In this document: positions 36,934 through 48,999 of the stretch, piece by piece
Position numbering within the stretch: the first letter of the stretch is position 1
Layout of the letters: every line of letters begins with the position of its first letter
Origin: Lumnitzera littorea
Lineage: Eukaryota > Streptophyta > Magnoliopsida > Myrtales > Combretaceae
Assembly: GCA_024138015.1 (NCBI GenBank)
Contig: JAMXBB010000009.1
Span: 45,180,972 to 45,244,971, forward strand
Direction: 5' to 3'
Length of the DNA: 64,000 bases
Notes under the pieces: model-generated
The model's database searches: none
The model's input: the letters and a program-made list of their open reading frames with translations, nothing else
Told to the model about the DNA's origin: nothing
Translations under genes and position numbers: made by a program

Positions 36934-38770
36934 ATGGCAGAAAATAATTTAACAAGTCATACTAATAAAATTCCATACTTTGATGGTATTAATTTTACTT
37001 ATTGAAAATACAGGATAGAAACTTAGATCTAAGCCACTAACTATGAATTGTAAGACATCATTGAATCGAGAGATATATAGATTAGAAGCAAGGTGACTAC
37101 AGAAGATGATAAGAAGAAGGCTGCCATAAAAAATAAGACTAAGAATCTCTTACTTTTTACAGTAGCTCCTTTTGAATTTTATTTAGTGTGCTCATATAAA
37201 ACTAATAAGGAGATATAGAATATTCTTTGTAAAACACATGAATGAACTAGCACTATTAAAGAGACTCATATTAATTCATTACTATAAGGGTATGAGTGTT
37301 TCAAGATACAACCTAGGAAGAAGATCAAGGATTCATTCAGCAAGTTTGTAGCTATTACAAATTAACTCTCATCATTCGAGAAAAAGATTAATGGTGTTGA
37401 CATCATTTGAAAGATGTTGTGTATGTTACTTAAGGTTTGGGATGCCAAGAAGACCACAATTGAGGGGGCATGTGACCTTAGTAAGCTGATACTCCTTCAA
37501 CTTCATAGCAAACTAATGGCCTATGAATCTAACTTTCTAAATAATGATGGTCAAGAAGTCAAAAGAAAGACTTTAACATTTAAAGCAAAGGATGTTGACA
37601 TGAATTCAGATGATGAAGAGTCTAATGATGAAGAAGGAGAAGTGATTATATTAACTGGATGTCTGAACAGGATACTCAGAAAGCAAGGTAAGAGGTTTTC
37701 TAGTTATAAAAATTATGATTCTAATAAAAGCAAAAGTGATGTAGAGAAAAGATAAAGGAGAAGAAAAAGATAGCTTGTTATGAATGTAAGAAGCTCTAAC
37801 ACATTGAATATAAATGTCCCATGTTGATCAAGAAAAAAGGAAAAGCAATAGAAGAAGCAAAGGGCTTTGATGGCAACTTAGAGTGACCTAAACGAGTCTA
37901 AGATAGAAGTAGAGAATGCCATAGAAGATAATGAAGAAATGAATATATGTCTTATGGCTCTATTTGAGGTAAACTCTAACTCTGATTTTGACAATCTTCC
38001 TGATGATGTTTATGAACAAATTGAAAAAGCTCTAAAAGTACTTTCCAAATCCAATGCAAAAATTGCTAAACTTGAAAATGAAAATAAGGCTTTGAAGAAT
38101 CAAAATGAGGCTTTAAGTCAAGAAAATGCACTTTTGGTAGATGACAATGATATTCTAAAGAATGATAATGAATCTTTACATGTTGAGAAAGAAGCATTGT
38201 CTAATGAGAATTCAATTTTAAAATAAGAAATCAAAATTCTAAAAATTCGAGTTGAGGATCTATCACAATCAATCAAAAGTACATTTAATAAATTTGGTGA
38301 AAGTGACGAGAAACTTTAAATGCTTTTATCTAGTCAAAGGGTTTACAAAAGCAAAAATGGATTGGGTTATGAAAATACTGAATGTTCAAAAAGTTCTTCT
38401 AAAATCGTATTTGTAAAAGCTCTACAAAGTGAACCTGTAGTGAGTAGAAAAGTTCCATACAAAGGTAATTTAGTTGAGCAAAGTAAAAGGTACAATGGAA
38501 GGTACCCATAACAAAGTAGAAGGTACTTAGTTCATAGTAGAAGGTTCAATAGAACGTACTCAAACCAACACAAAAGGTATCAAGTAACAAATGAGAGGTA
38601 TATCCATTAAACCCCCTATATGTGTTTCTTCACAATAAGTTAGGGCATATAAAAGAATATTTTTTTTTTCGGAAATTACAAGCTCAATAAGAACCAAGTT
38701 AATAATAAGAATATTATGAGCTTGAATTTCGGTGGACCCAACCTTACCTGGGTTCATAAGGAGGAATGAT
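36934..38770 (+). pseudogene. Decayed copia GAG polyprotein
   Basis: From ATG at 36934 the frame reads MAENNLTSHTNKIPYFDG, then the copia GAG core up to KFVAITN and the acidic stretch DMNSDDEESNDEEGE. A first CCHC zinc knuckle is at 37776-37817 (CYECKKL*HIEYKC; the Gly is a stop), in a different frame between two compensating indels. Then follows a Leu/Asn/Glu-rich coiled coil (37939-38226; repeats of 'NxxLxxEN'), KNGLGYE and KIVFVKA. A broken second knuckle (C..NKLGHIKEY) lies near 38620-38670, and a relic of the 'xIWVPK' end of gag near 38740. The protein would form the capsid and package RNA. Many stops replace Trp or Gln. No pol frame follows. It is non-functional. Confidence 0.85.
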
Positions 38771-39388
38771 ATGTTTTCGAGTGATTACAAGTACTTGAGG
38801 CGGCACTTAATTGGAAATAATTCAATATCAGTGAATGCCTCATTGCATGTAGAAGAAACAAGCATATATGATCAACGATATAAGTATATTTGGTAATCTT
38901 ATGATCTCTCTTATTTTTACTTGCTCTCCATGTTTCATGTATACATTCTTTTAATATTTCATTCTTCATAAAAACATGTCATATCATTTTGAGGGGAAGC
39001 GTATTTTCAAAAAGATACTTTTAAAGGTTGAGAAAAAGAAGAGTTTGGAAATTATTTTTACCTTGACAAAATTTGGTATTGTTTATTACATTAAGGGGTA
39101 GAAGCTTTTAACATATAAATAATTGGTATTGAATATTTCATTTTTATTTTGTAATCAAAATAGTGATTTCAATTAAAATTTCTTTTAAAAATCAATTATC
39201 CTTTTATAGTAGAAAAGGAGAGGAAGTTTTGAGGGAAAGAAAAAGGATTTAAAATATTTAAGTTTGTTTTTTATGATAACAAAAAGAGGGAGAGAAGAGT
39301 AAACAAATAATATTATTTCAAAAAGGTAATCAATGCATTTTATATTTTGAATACATTATATTTTTTTGTATAATGTTTTGTCAACATT

Positions 39389-39402
39389 AAAAAGGAGGAA
39401 AA
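39389..39402 (+). other. Polypurine tract of the copia element
   Basis: AAAAAGGAGGAAAA directly before the 3' LTR start (CGTTGAAG, with TG changed to CG). Confidence 0.75.
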
Positions 39403-40325
39403 CGTTGAAGTCTCCTAATTGGTTTTGATGATGACAAAACTTATCGTACATGAATACTAAAGAATTTATTAAGTGTGTAATACAATTTAGAAGGTAAAGT
39501 AGATGGTAGCAATCTAAGCAAAATTAAAACATGACTTTAGAACTCTTGTAGAAACTTCACTAAAAGCTTAAGGGTGAAATGTAGCCGAGAAGCATAGTAA
39601 AAGCTTAAGTAGAAGCTTTCATTTGAAAAATATATTAAGCATTTGTAAAAGCTTCAGCAGATGGTTCGATATGTATGAGGCGTAACTTTATTAGTTGCAA
39701 AAGCTGTAGAAAGTCGAGTTGAAGCTTTAGTTTGGACTAAACCGATTTTGGTAAGATAAATTCTATCTTGACAATTTAAGCTAGAGAACTTTATTTGGAA
39801 GGCCTAGCTCTACTAATCGAGCATATTTGGGCAATATGATCGACTCGTTCAACTAAAGTTAGATTGATATCATAGGGATTAATTTATGCAAGTGGAATGA
39901 ATTTATCGACTATGTGTTTGATTAGTCTTTAAGCAATTTCAACGACGTATTATATTTGTCCAATTCTTAGATTTTCCACACATGGCAGTAGGAATAATTT
40001 TTCATCAAGTATCAATATGTGCTCACAATTTCAATGAGAAAGGAAATTCAATCCTGAGCAAGTAGCCGTTTATCAACAAGCACATCAACATGTAATGATT
40101 ATTATTCAAATAGCATTCAGTTTAGTTTTTTAATTATTAAAGCATAAGGAAAGCATGGGCTCAACATGACTAAAGTAACACGTGGCAACTATTAAAATAA
40201 TATCTTCATGGAGAAGAAAAGTTACTTCATGTTCCTATAGCTACAATGGGTTTAAAAATATTACTAGTTTGTTATTAGAGCGGTGAAAAATTTGTTATGG
40301 GATAAATATTAAATTCAAATTTCAA
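39403..40325 (+). repeat. Truncated copia 3' LTR
   Basis: Matches 34914-35825 closely ('gaagtctcctaattggttttgatgatgacaaaactt'). Homology ends near 40325; the distal half of the LTR, including the promoter, is absent. Confidence 0.8.
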
Positions 40326-40329
40326 CTTC

Positions 40330-41520
40330 AACTTTGTATTGCAATCGTTTGTTTGTCGGTTCAATTTATCCTTCTTCTCTTTTACAATAGCTTAGGGTTT
40401 CTACTTATTGGGAGGTGAGGCCTTCTTTTTAGGTGAAACATTCTTGTTCCCTTTTGCCTTCTCTATAGCTTTCGTTATAGACAAATCAAACATCTTCATA
40501 CCATATCATAATGTCAAATCAAATAGTATCAGGTAATATTTAATTACTTTTTTTCAAGCATTAGCTATTAGAGGACATGATCCCCCTAACATGCTAGATG
40601 AGCAATTCATTGATGTAAGCCCAACTCAGCACGGAATGTTACGACAAGTACCTTCCTCATCTTTATTCCCCTAAAAAATTTCCTTAGTGTTAATGTAGTA
40701 GCACACCTCCTTCTTGGCATTAAAAAGCTGACCTTAATATTAGTATAGGTTGTCTAGAGGCATTTTGACATGCCTCCTTGTCATTGCTTTGGAGCTTGAC
40801 AATTTCTATTACAATTAACTCCACCTAATGTGCCCATAACTCAAAGTCATCATTTGATTTAATTTTAACAAACTTATTTTTCCAATCATTATTAGAGGAT
40901 GTTAGCTTATCAAATACCTTATGATTAGGTCTGCTCGTCAAATAACCTTTTTCTTTTAGCATGTAAAAGTATTAAAAAGTAAAGGCATTGTCCTTACCAT
41001 AAATCTCTCATATACAACCTCAAAAACTATAAGGATTCAATAAGAATTCAGGATGAGCTAGCTTGGATTTAATGATGGTTAAAGAATTCCTTCTAAAAGT
41101 TACCAAAAGAGATATGGAGTCCAAATTCAAAGTGTCTACAATACAATTAAATTAGTTCTACGAGTTGGTACAATATGACCCCCTGTATTCGACTTCTACA
41201 AACTCCATCCATGTACAAGTGGCATGAAATAAAATGCCAAACTTTTGAAATCCTTGTCTAATAGATAACCTTAAATTATAGGGGCCTCCTTCCTTAGCAC
41301 TACTAAGGTGTATACTGACTTTATTGGCTTTGCATGTTCTCCATCATTTGGATATACATCCCTTGAGATCCTACTTATGTCACTACTCGTTGATGTTGGC
41401 ATGCCTTTAGTTAACCTTGAAGGACCTATTGTTGATGTTGCTTAGGGCGATAACCCTTTGGGGATGAGCAATTTTTTGGCTTGATGGTAAATATAAAGAA
41501 GATGATGAAACAACTTCCGT
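40330..41520 (-). pseudogene. Antisense extra ORF relic, gypsy-type 'transposase' (Transposase_28-like)
   Basis: Minus-strand pieces of translation look protein-like: ILFHATCTWMEFVEVEYRG, LDSISLLVTFRRNSLTIIKS, YFYMLKEKGYLTSRP, FDKLTSSNNDWKNKFVKIKS, DFELWAH, then a basic tail with AIEKAKGNKNVSPKKKASP near 40400. The 'SSNxxWKxxFxxV' core followed by a Trp fits the plant domain called putative gypsy-type transposon/Transposase_28. Several stops and shifts occur. Tat-lineage elements can carry an extra ORF in antisense between pol and the 3' LTR (Grande gene23 is one example), and this relic lies in that position. Its function in any element is unknown. The family call is from memory of the domain's pattern. 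Confidence 0.45.
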
Positions 41521-42358
41521 ACCTATTAATTCACTTTAAGTGTGAGGAAAAATCTTGATTGCAACAAAAAGATTGAAGGAAATCCAATCGAATGAAGTTG
41601 TAAAAGTCTGAAAGAAAGTGAAAATTAAATAGGATTCTACTTATCTATAAGTGCAATATAAAACTCAAGGAGATAGTTATCTTGGGAATGGAAAGGATTT
41701 AATACACCACCATTTGATCTTGCCATGTTTTGTATGTAAGGAATGCACAATTTAGATCAATTCTAGGTAAATACCTTATATAGGCATGCCCTATGGTGGT
41801 ATGACACCTATGTTAGGCATCAAATGCACCAAAATTTATGTGCACAAGAGAAATTCAATTAAAGCTTCTCAACGAAGCAAAACTATTTCGAATTTAATGC
41901 CTCAAAGCAAGTGCAAAACTCACCACTTGGCTAAACTACACATTTAATACCATCAAAGCTTGGACTAACTTCTACAAACTTAGAATAGGTTGAAAAGCAT
42001 CTCTTAGCAAGCATTTTAATTCAAATTGCTTGGTTTAAGGGGTCCAAAAACCTACAATAGAGTGGACATGCCACTAACATATACCCCCCTCCAAGTAGAC
42101 CAACTTGATAAAGACCTTACAAGGTCTCTTTATTAATGTCATTAGACTAAGACCAGTTTGACTTAAATTGCCAACCTACATGGCCAAAGCTTTCTAAGTT
42201 GATGATTCCACTAACTTGCACTAAAGCTCAGGTAATTGATACAACGAATAACTCACCCTTTAACTCCATGAATATAACAACTTGTCTTAAGATCTTGGAA
42301 ACCTTTCCAAAAGCTTAACCTCTTTGTCGACCCATCGCTAATGAGATTAGTGGGCAAG
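41521..42358. other. Non-coding stretch before the right Tat-like LTR
   Basis: Probably 3' untranslated region of the Tat-like element. No frame or clear polypurine tract is seen. Confidence 0.35.
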
Positions 42359-42891
42359 TGCTAATAAATCATCTTAGATGTAAGGCCCTTAGCCTAGGCT
42401 TACCTTCTCGAGCCATGAGCTAAGTTCCTTAAACCTTATCAGCACTACATGAGCTCAAACTAAGTTATGTAGAGCTTAGTTAACCTTGTTAAGTACCTAT
42501 ATAGAGGCTCTCTTCTAGTAAATGACCTTGTTAAGCTTCAACTTGAGCTCTTAAAGCTTAGCTAACCTTTCAGAGAACTCTTACAAGTTCTCATATAGTT
42601 AAGGAAAGATCTTTAGAATCTCTCTAGTGAATATAAAGTCTATCTTAGAATATGATCCACCTTCATTACGTTGCACACTCCACATGCCTATATTAGGTAA
42701 ATCCACAAGTAAATGACTCTTAAATTCTCTCTCTACATTCTATACTTTATTCCTTCTCTCTAAACATCTCTATTGACTTAAGCCTCAGAATGACTATGTC
42801 GAAATCACTACCAACCCCTAATCTTAGTTTACATTTGCTACTTGTACAGGTTGCTCTCATTCTCAAATTCATAGTTGAAGTTTAACCAACA
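42359..42891 (+). repeat. Tat-like LTR, right copy
   Basis: TGCTAATAAATC...TTTAACCAACA, aligned along its length to 31449-31988. No PBS-like sequence follows it, which fits a 3' LTR. Confidence 0.6.
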
Positions 42892-43239
42892 ATACATAGA
42901 TTTTAGAAACACTTAAAAATGTAATCAACATTTTTGTTTAGAAAACTTTGGATTGCATTAGTAACCCCACAGCTAGAAAATAAAAAGTCATAAGATTGAG
43001 GGCATTCACAGATACTCGAAAATACATGGAAATGAAAATTTTATGTAAGGATTAGTATACTATTTGTAGCTATTGAAATTCGTTTGATGGAATTAGAGTC
43101 ATATGATTTTAGCTTCATAAATAATTTGGTCAAATGTAAACTATAAATTTAGAAACCTTAATAAGGAGGATGTCAAATAGGTTTTGATAAGCTTTAAGAT
43201 ACCAACCTAACCAACATAAGTTCCAATTTAGTCAATGGC

Positions 43240-43650
43240 TAAGTTGCAGGTTGTGTTGGAGACCTATTTATGAGCTCTTCAAGTGTTAAAGACATGTTTG
43301 AGGACTTCTTATATGATGAAGAGCTCATTTGGAGACTTGTTGGATAACTCTCTATGTCAAGACTTCTTTGAGAGCTCACTAGAAACCTATTTTAGAAGCC
43401 CTCCATGTAGAGATCTATTTGAGAAGTTTGTATGGAGATTTGTTACCTATTAGACAGCTCAACACAATAACTTGTCAAGAACAGGTCATAAAAAAAGAAT
43501 AGGTAATTGGAGACAAGTCATTAGAATAGGTCAGCAGAATTTGGTCAATAGCAAACAAGTTAGCATAAACAAGTCAGTACAAACAGGTCATCAACCTAGA
43601 ACAGGTCATCAAGTCCCTAATAGCTCATCATCCCAGCTCAACAGCTCATC
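43240..43650. repeat. Degenerate short tandem repeats in an LTR-like U3
   Basis: Two neighbouring domains. 43240-43440 has loose repeats of 'agacctatttgagagctc' type, about 25-45 bp apart. 43470-43650 has repeated 'acaggtcat' and 'agctcatca' phrases. A TATA-like 'catatataaatatg' near 43811 suggests these lie in the U3 of another LTR reaching to about 43930. The 95-codon plus-strand frame at 43472 is produced by the repeats. Confidence 0.5.
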
Positions 43651-43999
43651 ACCCGAATACTTCATCATGCTACCTATTTACAATTTTGCTACTACAGTTT
43701 CTTACCTCTTGTATTATTTACCAAAGTGCCAGTATATTTTATATTGTCCTTACTTATAGGAAAGCCATTAGAGCATCTTAAGTTTTGATTTTATTTACTA
43801 AAACATCACCATATATAAATATGCAATGATTAGAGACTTTAGAATCAAGATACATTACACCTTGAAATTTCTCTTGAGAGAACTTATCTTCCTAATTTTT
43901 ATCTATCCCTTTAGTAAAGACTGTAACAAGCAACCTTACTTTATCATTCTTGCGTAATGAGTTTTTAATTAGATACATTTATTATAGTTATTTCTTTGT

Positions 44000-45273
44000 A
44001 TTTCTTTTATGATTTTGTTTTTTTTTTCTTTTTTTGAAAGAATTTGATACTTAATAGTAGTATTTTGAATATAGATTTACATTCTTGGAATGAAAAGGAA
44101 GAAAATGAACTAAATTTTACTCAATTTAGAGCTAAAATGAAAGAGTTATAGAGTTTCGAAGAGGGACACGGTCAATGAACATGACCATGTCCACCTAAGA
44201 GCTTGTTTTCAAGAAGTTGAGCATGTTGTAGCATAGAAAGTGACATGCCCAGGGTAATACAACTATGTCATAAGTTGTGTCTACTCAACCCCCAAAATTT
44301 TCAAGAAGATTTGAATTTTTTTCCTTCATTTAAGTGACACCGGTAGTGACACGACCATATCCATAAGTCGTGTCAACCACGACCATACCACCCCATTATA
44401 AAAGGGTACCTTAGGGGTTTCATCCACACTTTTTAACCACTTGAAAAGAGAGACTCAATGACCAATAGAAGATCAAGCAAAGCTACCTCTTGACTTCAAG
44501 ATTTAAGAGATTCCACTCTTGTTAAAGGGGCTTTTCATAATGTTTTCATGCTTTTCATTACAATTTCTTGTTCTTATTATGATTGAAACTTAACTTTCTT
44601 GTATCTAGACTTATGGAACTAAGGGTTCTCACATGGAAATTCTTTCGATTGTTTAAATTCAATGCAACCTTTAATTTCTTGATTTAATTACATGTTCTTG
44701 ATTGTTTATTTGGTATTTCTAGAGTATCAATACTTGATATTATGCATAAAGATTGAGAAATCTTATGTGTAATTTGATCTAGACATAACTAAAGGGAATT
44801 TTATATATACTTACAGATAAGATGCATAATTCTTCTAGGAATTTATCAACTTTTTATGGGAATTCATTGTTTGTCAATACAATCTTAAAATATGATATTT
44901 ATAGGAATTTTAGGATTAGGGTTAATACACTCAAGAAAGATATTAACTTTAATTGAGAATTCTCCTAGTCAATGAAATTATAAATGGAATTATATGATTT
45001 TTGTTAAGTCAAATGATGAATCATGGGGGAACTAATGTTTAGATACATCTTTTGCTGTCTTGATACTGCTCTTTAGTTTCATCACTTTCCAATTATTGTT
45101 TGAGTCTCACAATTAGTTTTCGTTAGTTAATTTTAGCCTTTAGATTTAGTTGGATTCACTAAGATTTTCCACTTAGATAATAGATTTAAGATTAGTATAG
45201 TATTCATAATTTCTAAGGAATCGACTTGAACTAACATCTATTATACTAGAATTTGATAGGTACACTTGCCTCA
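44000..45273 (+). repeat. Athila 5' LTR (start approximate)
   Basis: Contains the degenerate ACACGGCCGTGTC-type phrases usual in Athila LTRs and ends CACTTGCCTCA just before TTTTTAGTATTGTTACTGAA. The left edge cannot be fixed without the partner LTR. Confidence 0.55.
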
Positions 45274-45280
45274 TGTTAAG

Positions 45281-45308
45281 TTTTTAGTATTGTTACTGAA
45301 GACTTTGA
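45281..45308 (+). other. Decayed Athila primer binding site
   Basis: TTTTTAGTATTGTTACTGAA followed by GACTTTG, compared with the family sequence TTTTTGGCGCCGTTGCCGGG GACTTTG. Nearly all differences are G or C to A or T. Confidence 0.7.
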
Positions 45309-45426
45309 TATTAACAACACTTGTCACATTATTACATTAAACATCTCTTTCTTTTCTCTCATTATCTTCTTTTCTTTTGTTAGTTTGATTTTCACTAAAT
45401 TTTACATTTCTCTTCTTAATAGTAAA

Positions 45427-45525
45427 TGACTCAACCCAACCTAGGAGACTTGGTTGAAACTGATTCGAAAATTGAAAAAAATCTTCTTAAGAATTTAAGA
45501 TCGAGTGTTAGACAACCTAATATAG
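45427..45525 (+). pseudogene. Athila gag, first part
   Basis: ATGACTCAACCC... reads MTQPNLGDLVETDSKIEKNL, LKNLRSSVRQPN, equivalent to the '..DLNPEIERTFRxRRR' amino end of Athila GAG. It is open to the insertion point and its continuation lies 6.4 kb downstream. Confidence 0.65.
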
Positions 45526-46361
45526 ATATTGGCATGGATGGACACATGAATAGTGGTATCACATGAACTAAGAGTGGGTTCAAACTACAAAATGGTTCAA
45601 AAGATAAATGAGAGTCGAAATTTTAAGCAAGGGTTCCCATACACCGATTATGAATATGACGCATTAATGCCTCAAATGTGATTAAGCTACAATTGATATG
45701 ACATACACAAGTGTAACAAGAGGTCAATCACCACTAGTCTATGCTCATAATGAGCTAGATAAGAGTAAAGAAGAATGAGCAAAACACTTAGCTTAAAAGG
45801 AAAATTTCTGAAAAAGAGGATAACAAATGATGCGACTATTACATTTGTGAGGGATTTACATACCCCAATTAGAAAAAGATTTTACTCTAGAATTAGAAAA
45901 CAAGTATAATATAAGGTTAAAATAGTAATAGTAGGGAAATGAAATATTCTAGTAAGGATAGTATGATTGTCAAAGGATGGGATACATGTTTACTTCTTGT
46001 TCCGGTGCTCCTAATAGGTGCTAGGTGTTGAATAAAGCTGAGCCGACCATGTTGACATCATTTTGACAACTTAACATAATAGGTGCTTACGTAGATTGTT
46101 AGAATCTGGGAGCTTAGCTTTGGTAGTTCAGCTTAGTGTAGGACTAGTATGTGTCGGTCATTTGATTGATCACATTCTTAGGAGCTTGGACTTTAACAGT
46201 GATGGAAGTTATCAGCTTCTGTGGAAACTTCCTCCTTCCTAGAGATGCTAAACAGGTCGAAAGAGCTCAGGACACATATTAAGTCATCTAGGCTACTCAA
46301 TGTACTAAGGCAACAAGTCTTTAAGCTCGAGAGCATGTTATTGGCCCTTAATTCCTATCAT
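45526..46361 (-). repeat. 3' LTR of the nested gypsy
   Basis: Shares 'catgaatagtggtatcac', 'acgcattaatgcctca', 'gtaacaagaggtcaatc', 'gttgaataaagctgagc' and 'gagcatgttattggccctta' with the right LTR. Confidence 0.75.
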
Positions 46362-46399
46362 CTCCTCTAGGCTATTTAAGATTTGGGATCAAATCTTGA

Positions 46400-47170
46400 T
46401 TGTTTTTAGGTAGCTCATCTTCGGGGATGTATGGCTTGAGGTTAACAATGTTAAAGGAGTCGAAGCTGCCATATTAACTTCTAACTATTTTATAGGTGTT
46501 GGGGTTGATCTTCTCTATCACTTTGAATGGTCCATCTGCTTGTGGGGATAACTTGCTTTTCTTGATATTAAGGTATTGATCCTTACTAAGATGAATCTAT
46601 ACTAGATTGCCAAGTTGGATTTCTCTGGCTTTTCGTCCTCATCCTTAGCCTCTTCTTTTGAGCTTGGCAAGAGCTTGGTTTAAATGTTCTACGACCTTTC
46701 AATGCATTGCTTGGATGGCTCCTATCTTATCAACAGCTTGCTAATCTTTATGGTAGTTGGGTAAGGAGATATGGTTATGGGGGAGCTCAAGATTTTATCC
46801 ATATGTAACCTCAAAGAGTGATTTCTTAATGATGCTGTAGGCTATTCTATTATAGGAAAACTCGATTATTGGTAGGCATGGGTCCCAATTAGCTTGGTTT
46901 CTTTTAACTACAATTGGTAATAAGGTGCCTAAGGTTTGGTTGACGACTTTGGTCTATATGTCTGTTTATGGGTGGCAAAATGTGCTAATTAACATCTTGG
47001 TCCCTAGGTGCTTCCAAAGTGTCTTCCAAAAATGGCTTAGAAATTTAGGGTACACAATGGTTCTTGGTACTCCATGTTTTGGTCGAGACAAGAAATGGCA
47101 AATAAAGTCCTTATTCAGCTCGACTCTTGGCCTTTCTGTAGGTAACACATCTTTTTAATATAGATTGCAC
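46400..47170 (-). pseudogene. Integrase of the nested gypsy, core to GPF/Y module
   Basis: Minus-strand translation gives GVPRTIVYPKFLSHFWKTLW, KHLGTKMLISTFCHP (core domain), FSYNRIAYSIIKKSLFEVTYG, then KLSPQADGPFKVIEKINPN and FNIVNLKPYIP near 46440-46600. This is the plant gypsy integrase order: the catalytic core with its 'GxPxxIVSDRDxxFxSxFWxxLW' region (here the Asp residues are lost), then the GPF/Y module. Integrase would insert the cDNA copy. It has several stops and is dead. Confidence 0.8.
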
Positions 47171-47806
47171 GTGTCTCCTCATCTTTGGCCAAAAGAATCT
47201 TAAAGTAAGTATTTCATACGTCCTAGTCTTCTCAAAGTAACTAGATAATCTTTCTCTATATGCCTTGTGTACTGGTAGCTCTCACATAGAATAGGTTGAA
47301 ATGCACAACTCCCCTTTCCTAAATAAGTATCCATCTTCCTTGTAGTAGTCATCAACAGCTCATCCTTCTTCATGCCTAACATAGATCGAACTAAAATGGG
47401 GATCATTAACATACATATTTTTTATGATGGAGAATCTAATAAGTTTTGTTTAGTGCTTGGTTAAGAGTGAATGCCGTCATGATAGAGCATCAGCAACAAC
47501 ATTGTTCTTGCCATTCTTTTACTTCACGAAATAAGAAAATCCATCTATGAATTCAACCTATTTGGCCAGTTTCTTTGATAACTTTGGTTAACTCTTTACA
47601 CACCCCAATGACTCATGATTTGTGTAGATCACAAACTTTCATAGTAATAGGTAGTATTACCAAACTATTAAAGCTCGGATCAAGGAATAGGATTCCTTGT
47701 CATATACAAAGTAATTGAGAGTAACACATTGAAGCTTTTCACTATCAAAAATAATTGATTGACCATCTTGCATTAGTACGACACCTATGCCCAATCTAGA
47801 CACCTC

Positions 47807-48850
47807 TCATTCTACTTCAAATACTCTACTAAAGCTTAGAATAGTTAGGACAAGGGCAATAGTTAACTTTGTCTTCACTTTGTCAAAGCTCCATTGCTCC
47901 TTCTCTCCCCATTTGAACTCAATATTCTTCTTTGATAACTCGATAAGTGGGGCTAAGATAGTATAAAAGTTCTTTATTAAGCGGCAGTAGAATGATGCTA
48001 GTCCATGGAAAATGCATACGTCGACCGCATAGGTCAACAATGCCCACTTAGTAATCACCTTTATCTTTTCCTCATTAACTCGTATTCTTCCTCCACTCAT
48101 AACAAATCCAAAGACGATTACTTCAGATTAGCAAAAGTCACCCCTGTTCAAGTTGGCATATAGCTTTTCAACTTAGAGCTTAGAGGAAATAGCTTGAAGA
48201 TACTCACAATGTGTTTCTAGGTCATAGCTATAAACAAAAATATCATCAAAGTAAACAACAACAAACTTTCCTATCAATTCTCACAGTATGTGATGCATTA
48301 ATCACATAAAAATGGTCGAAATGTTAGACAATCTGTATGGCATCACAAGCCATTCATACAAACCATAATGAGTCTTGAATGTAGTTTTTCACTCATCTCC
48401 CTCTCGCAATCTGATTTGATGATACTCAAACTTTAGGTCGATCTTGGAAAAGATCCTCATACCATGCAATTCATCATGTCATCAAGTCGAGGTATGGGGT
48501 ACCTATACTTGATGGTAATCCGATTGATAGGTTGGCTGTCCACACACATTCGCCAGGTGCCATATTTCTTTGGCACCAATAAGGTTAGTATAATGTATGG
48601 GCTTAAAGACTCTCTCACATATCCTCTTTTCATTAGCTCATCTACTTGCCTTTGGAGCTCAGCAGATTGTTCAAGGTTTAACCTATATGTTTACTTTTTC
48701 GGTAATGCAGCTACTGGTTGTACATCAATAGCATGCTCAATCCCTTTGATCAATGGCAAACCTTTTGGCAATTGGTTAGAGAATAGGTCAGCAAATTCTT
48801 TCAATAGGTCTTTCACCTTAGCACCTTCAATTCAAGTAACCTCCTGACCA
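47807..48850 (-). pseudogene. Reverse transcriptase and start of RNase H of the nested gypsy
   Basis: The minus strand reads VPKKYGTWRMCVDSQPINRI, KYRYPIPRLDDMM, then VVYFDDIFVYS with the YFDD active site at 48253-48242, and VNEEKIKVITKWA, IFHGLASFYCRLIKNFYTIL and APLIELSKKNIEFKWGEKEQ. These are the successive plant gypsy RT blocks and the connection to RNase H. The last 97 codons (48100-47807) are still open. RT normally copies the element RNA into DNA; stops upstream make it inactive. Confidence 0.9.
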
Positions 48851-48999
48851 ATAGAAAGGTTAGTTCTTCAAGCTTCATCTCTCTTAACAGCTTGGCTTGA
48901 GTCATTACTAAGGTTTCCTTCTTCAAGGCTCAACTGAGATGAACTTGCATAGTTTTAACTTATTTGGGGGACATGGTAATCTCATCTTTCTTACCTCAT

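Larger units (their letters stand above)
34914..40325 (+). mobile_element. GAG-only (TR-GAG-like) Ty1/Copia element
   Basis: The complete 5' LTR (34914-36824) is followed by an iMet-type PBS, a decayed gag (36934 to about 38770), a 0.6-kb untranslated stretch, a polypurine tract and the first part of the 3' LTR (39403 to about 40325). There is no protease, integrase or RT, and no room for them. Elements with terminal repeats and GAG alone have been described in plants as TR-GAG. The 3' LTR is cut at about half length, where the sequence changes abruptly to the antisense-ORF region, so a deletion removed its end and the right target duplication. Confidence 0.75.
31449..42891 (+). mobile_element. 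Probable Tat-lineage element with nested copia insertion
   Basis: Two related LTRs in the same orientation, 31449-31988 and 42359-42891, bound this stretch. A degenerate PBS (TTTGGCACTTTCTG, compare TTGGCGCCGTCTG of Tat elements) follows the left LTR directly. The GAG-only copia element (34914 to about 40325) sits inside, and a probable solo copia LTR at 32182. Removing both leaves roughly 4-5 kb of internal sequence, which holds an antisense ORF relic (40330-41520) but no recognisable gag, RT or integrase. The two LTRs are diverged (about 70-75% by eye) and no matching target duplication is seen, so they might derive from two separate insertions of one family. Confidence 0.45.

Noticed and set aside
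43472..43759. 95-codon plus-strand frame with 'TGH' repeats
   Set aside because: Produced by the degenerate 'acaggtcat' repeats; no domain.
46925..47158. 77-codon plus-strand open frame
   Set aside because: Antisense shadow of the integrase core.
48464..48847. 127-codon plus-strand open frame
   Set aside because: Antisense shadow of the nested gypsy RT; the minus strand carries the conserved RT blocks.
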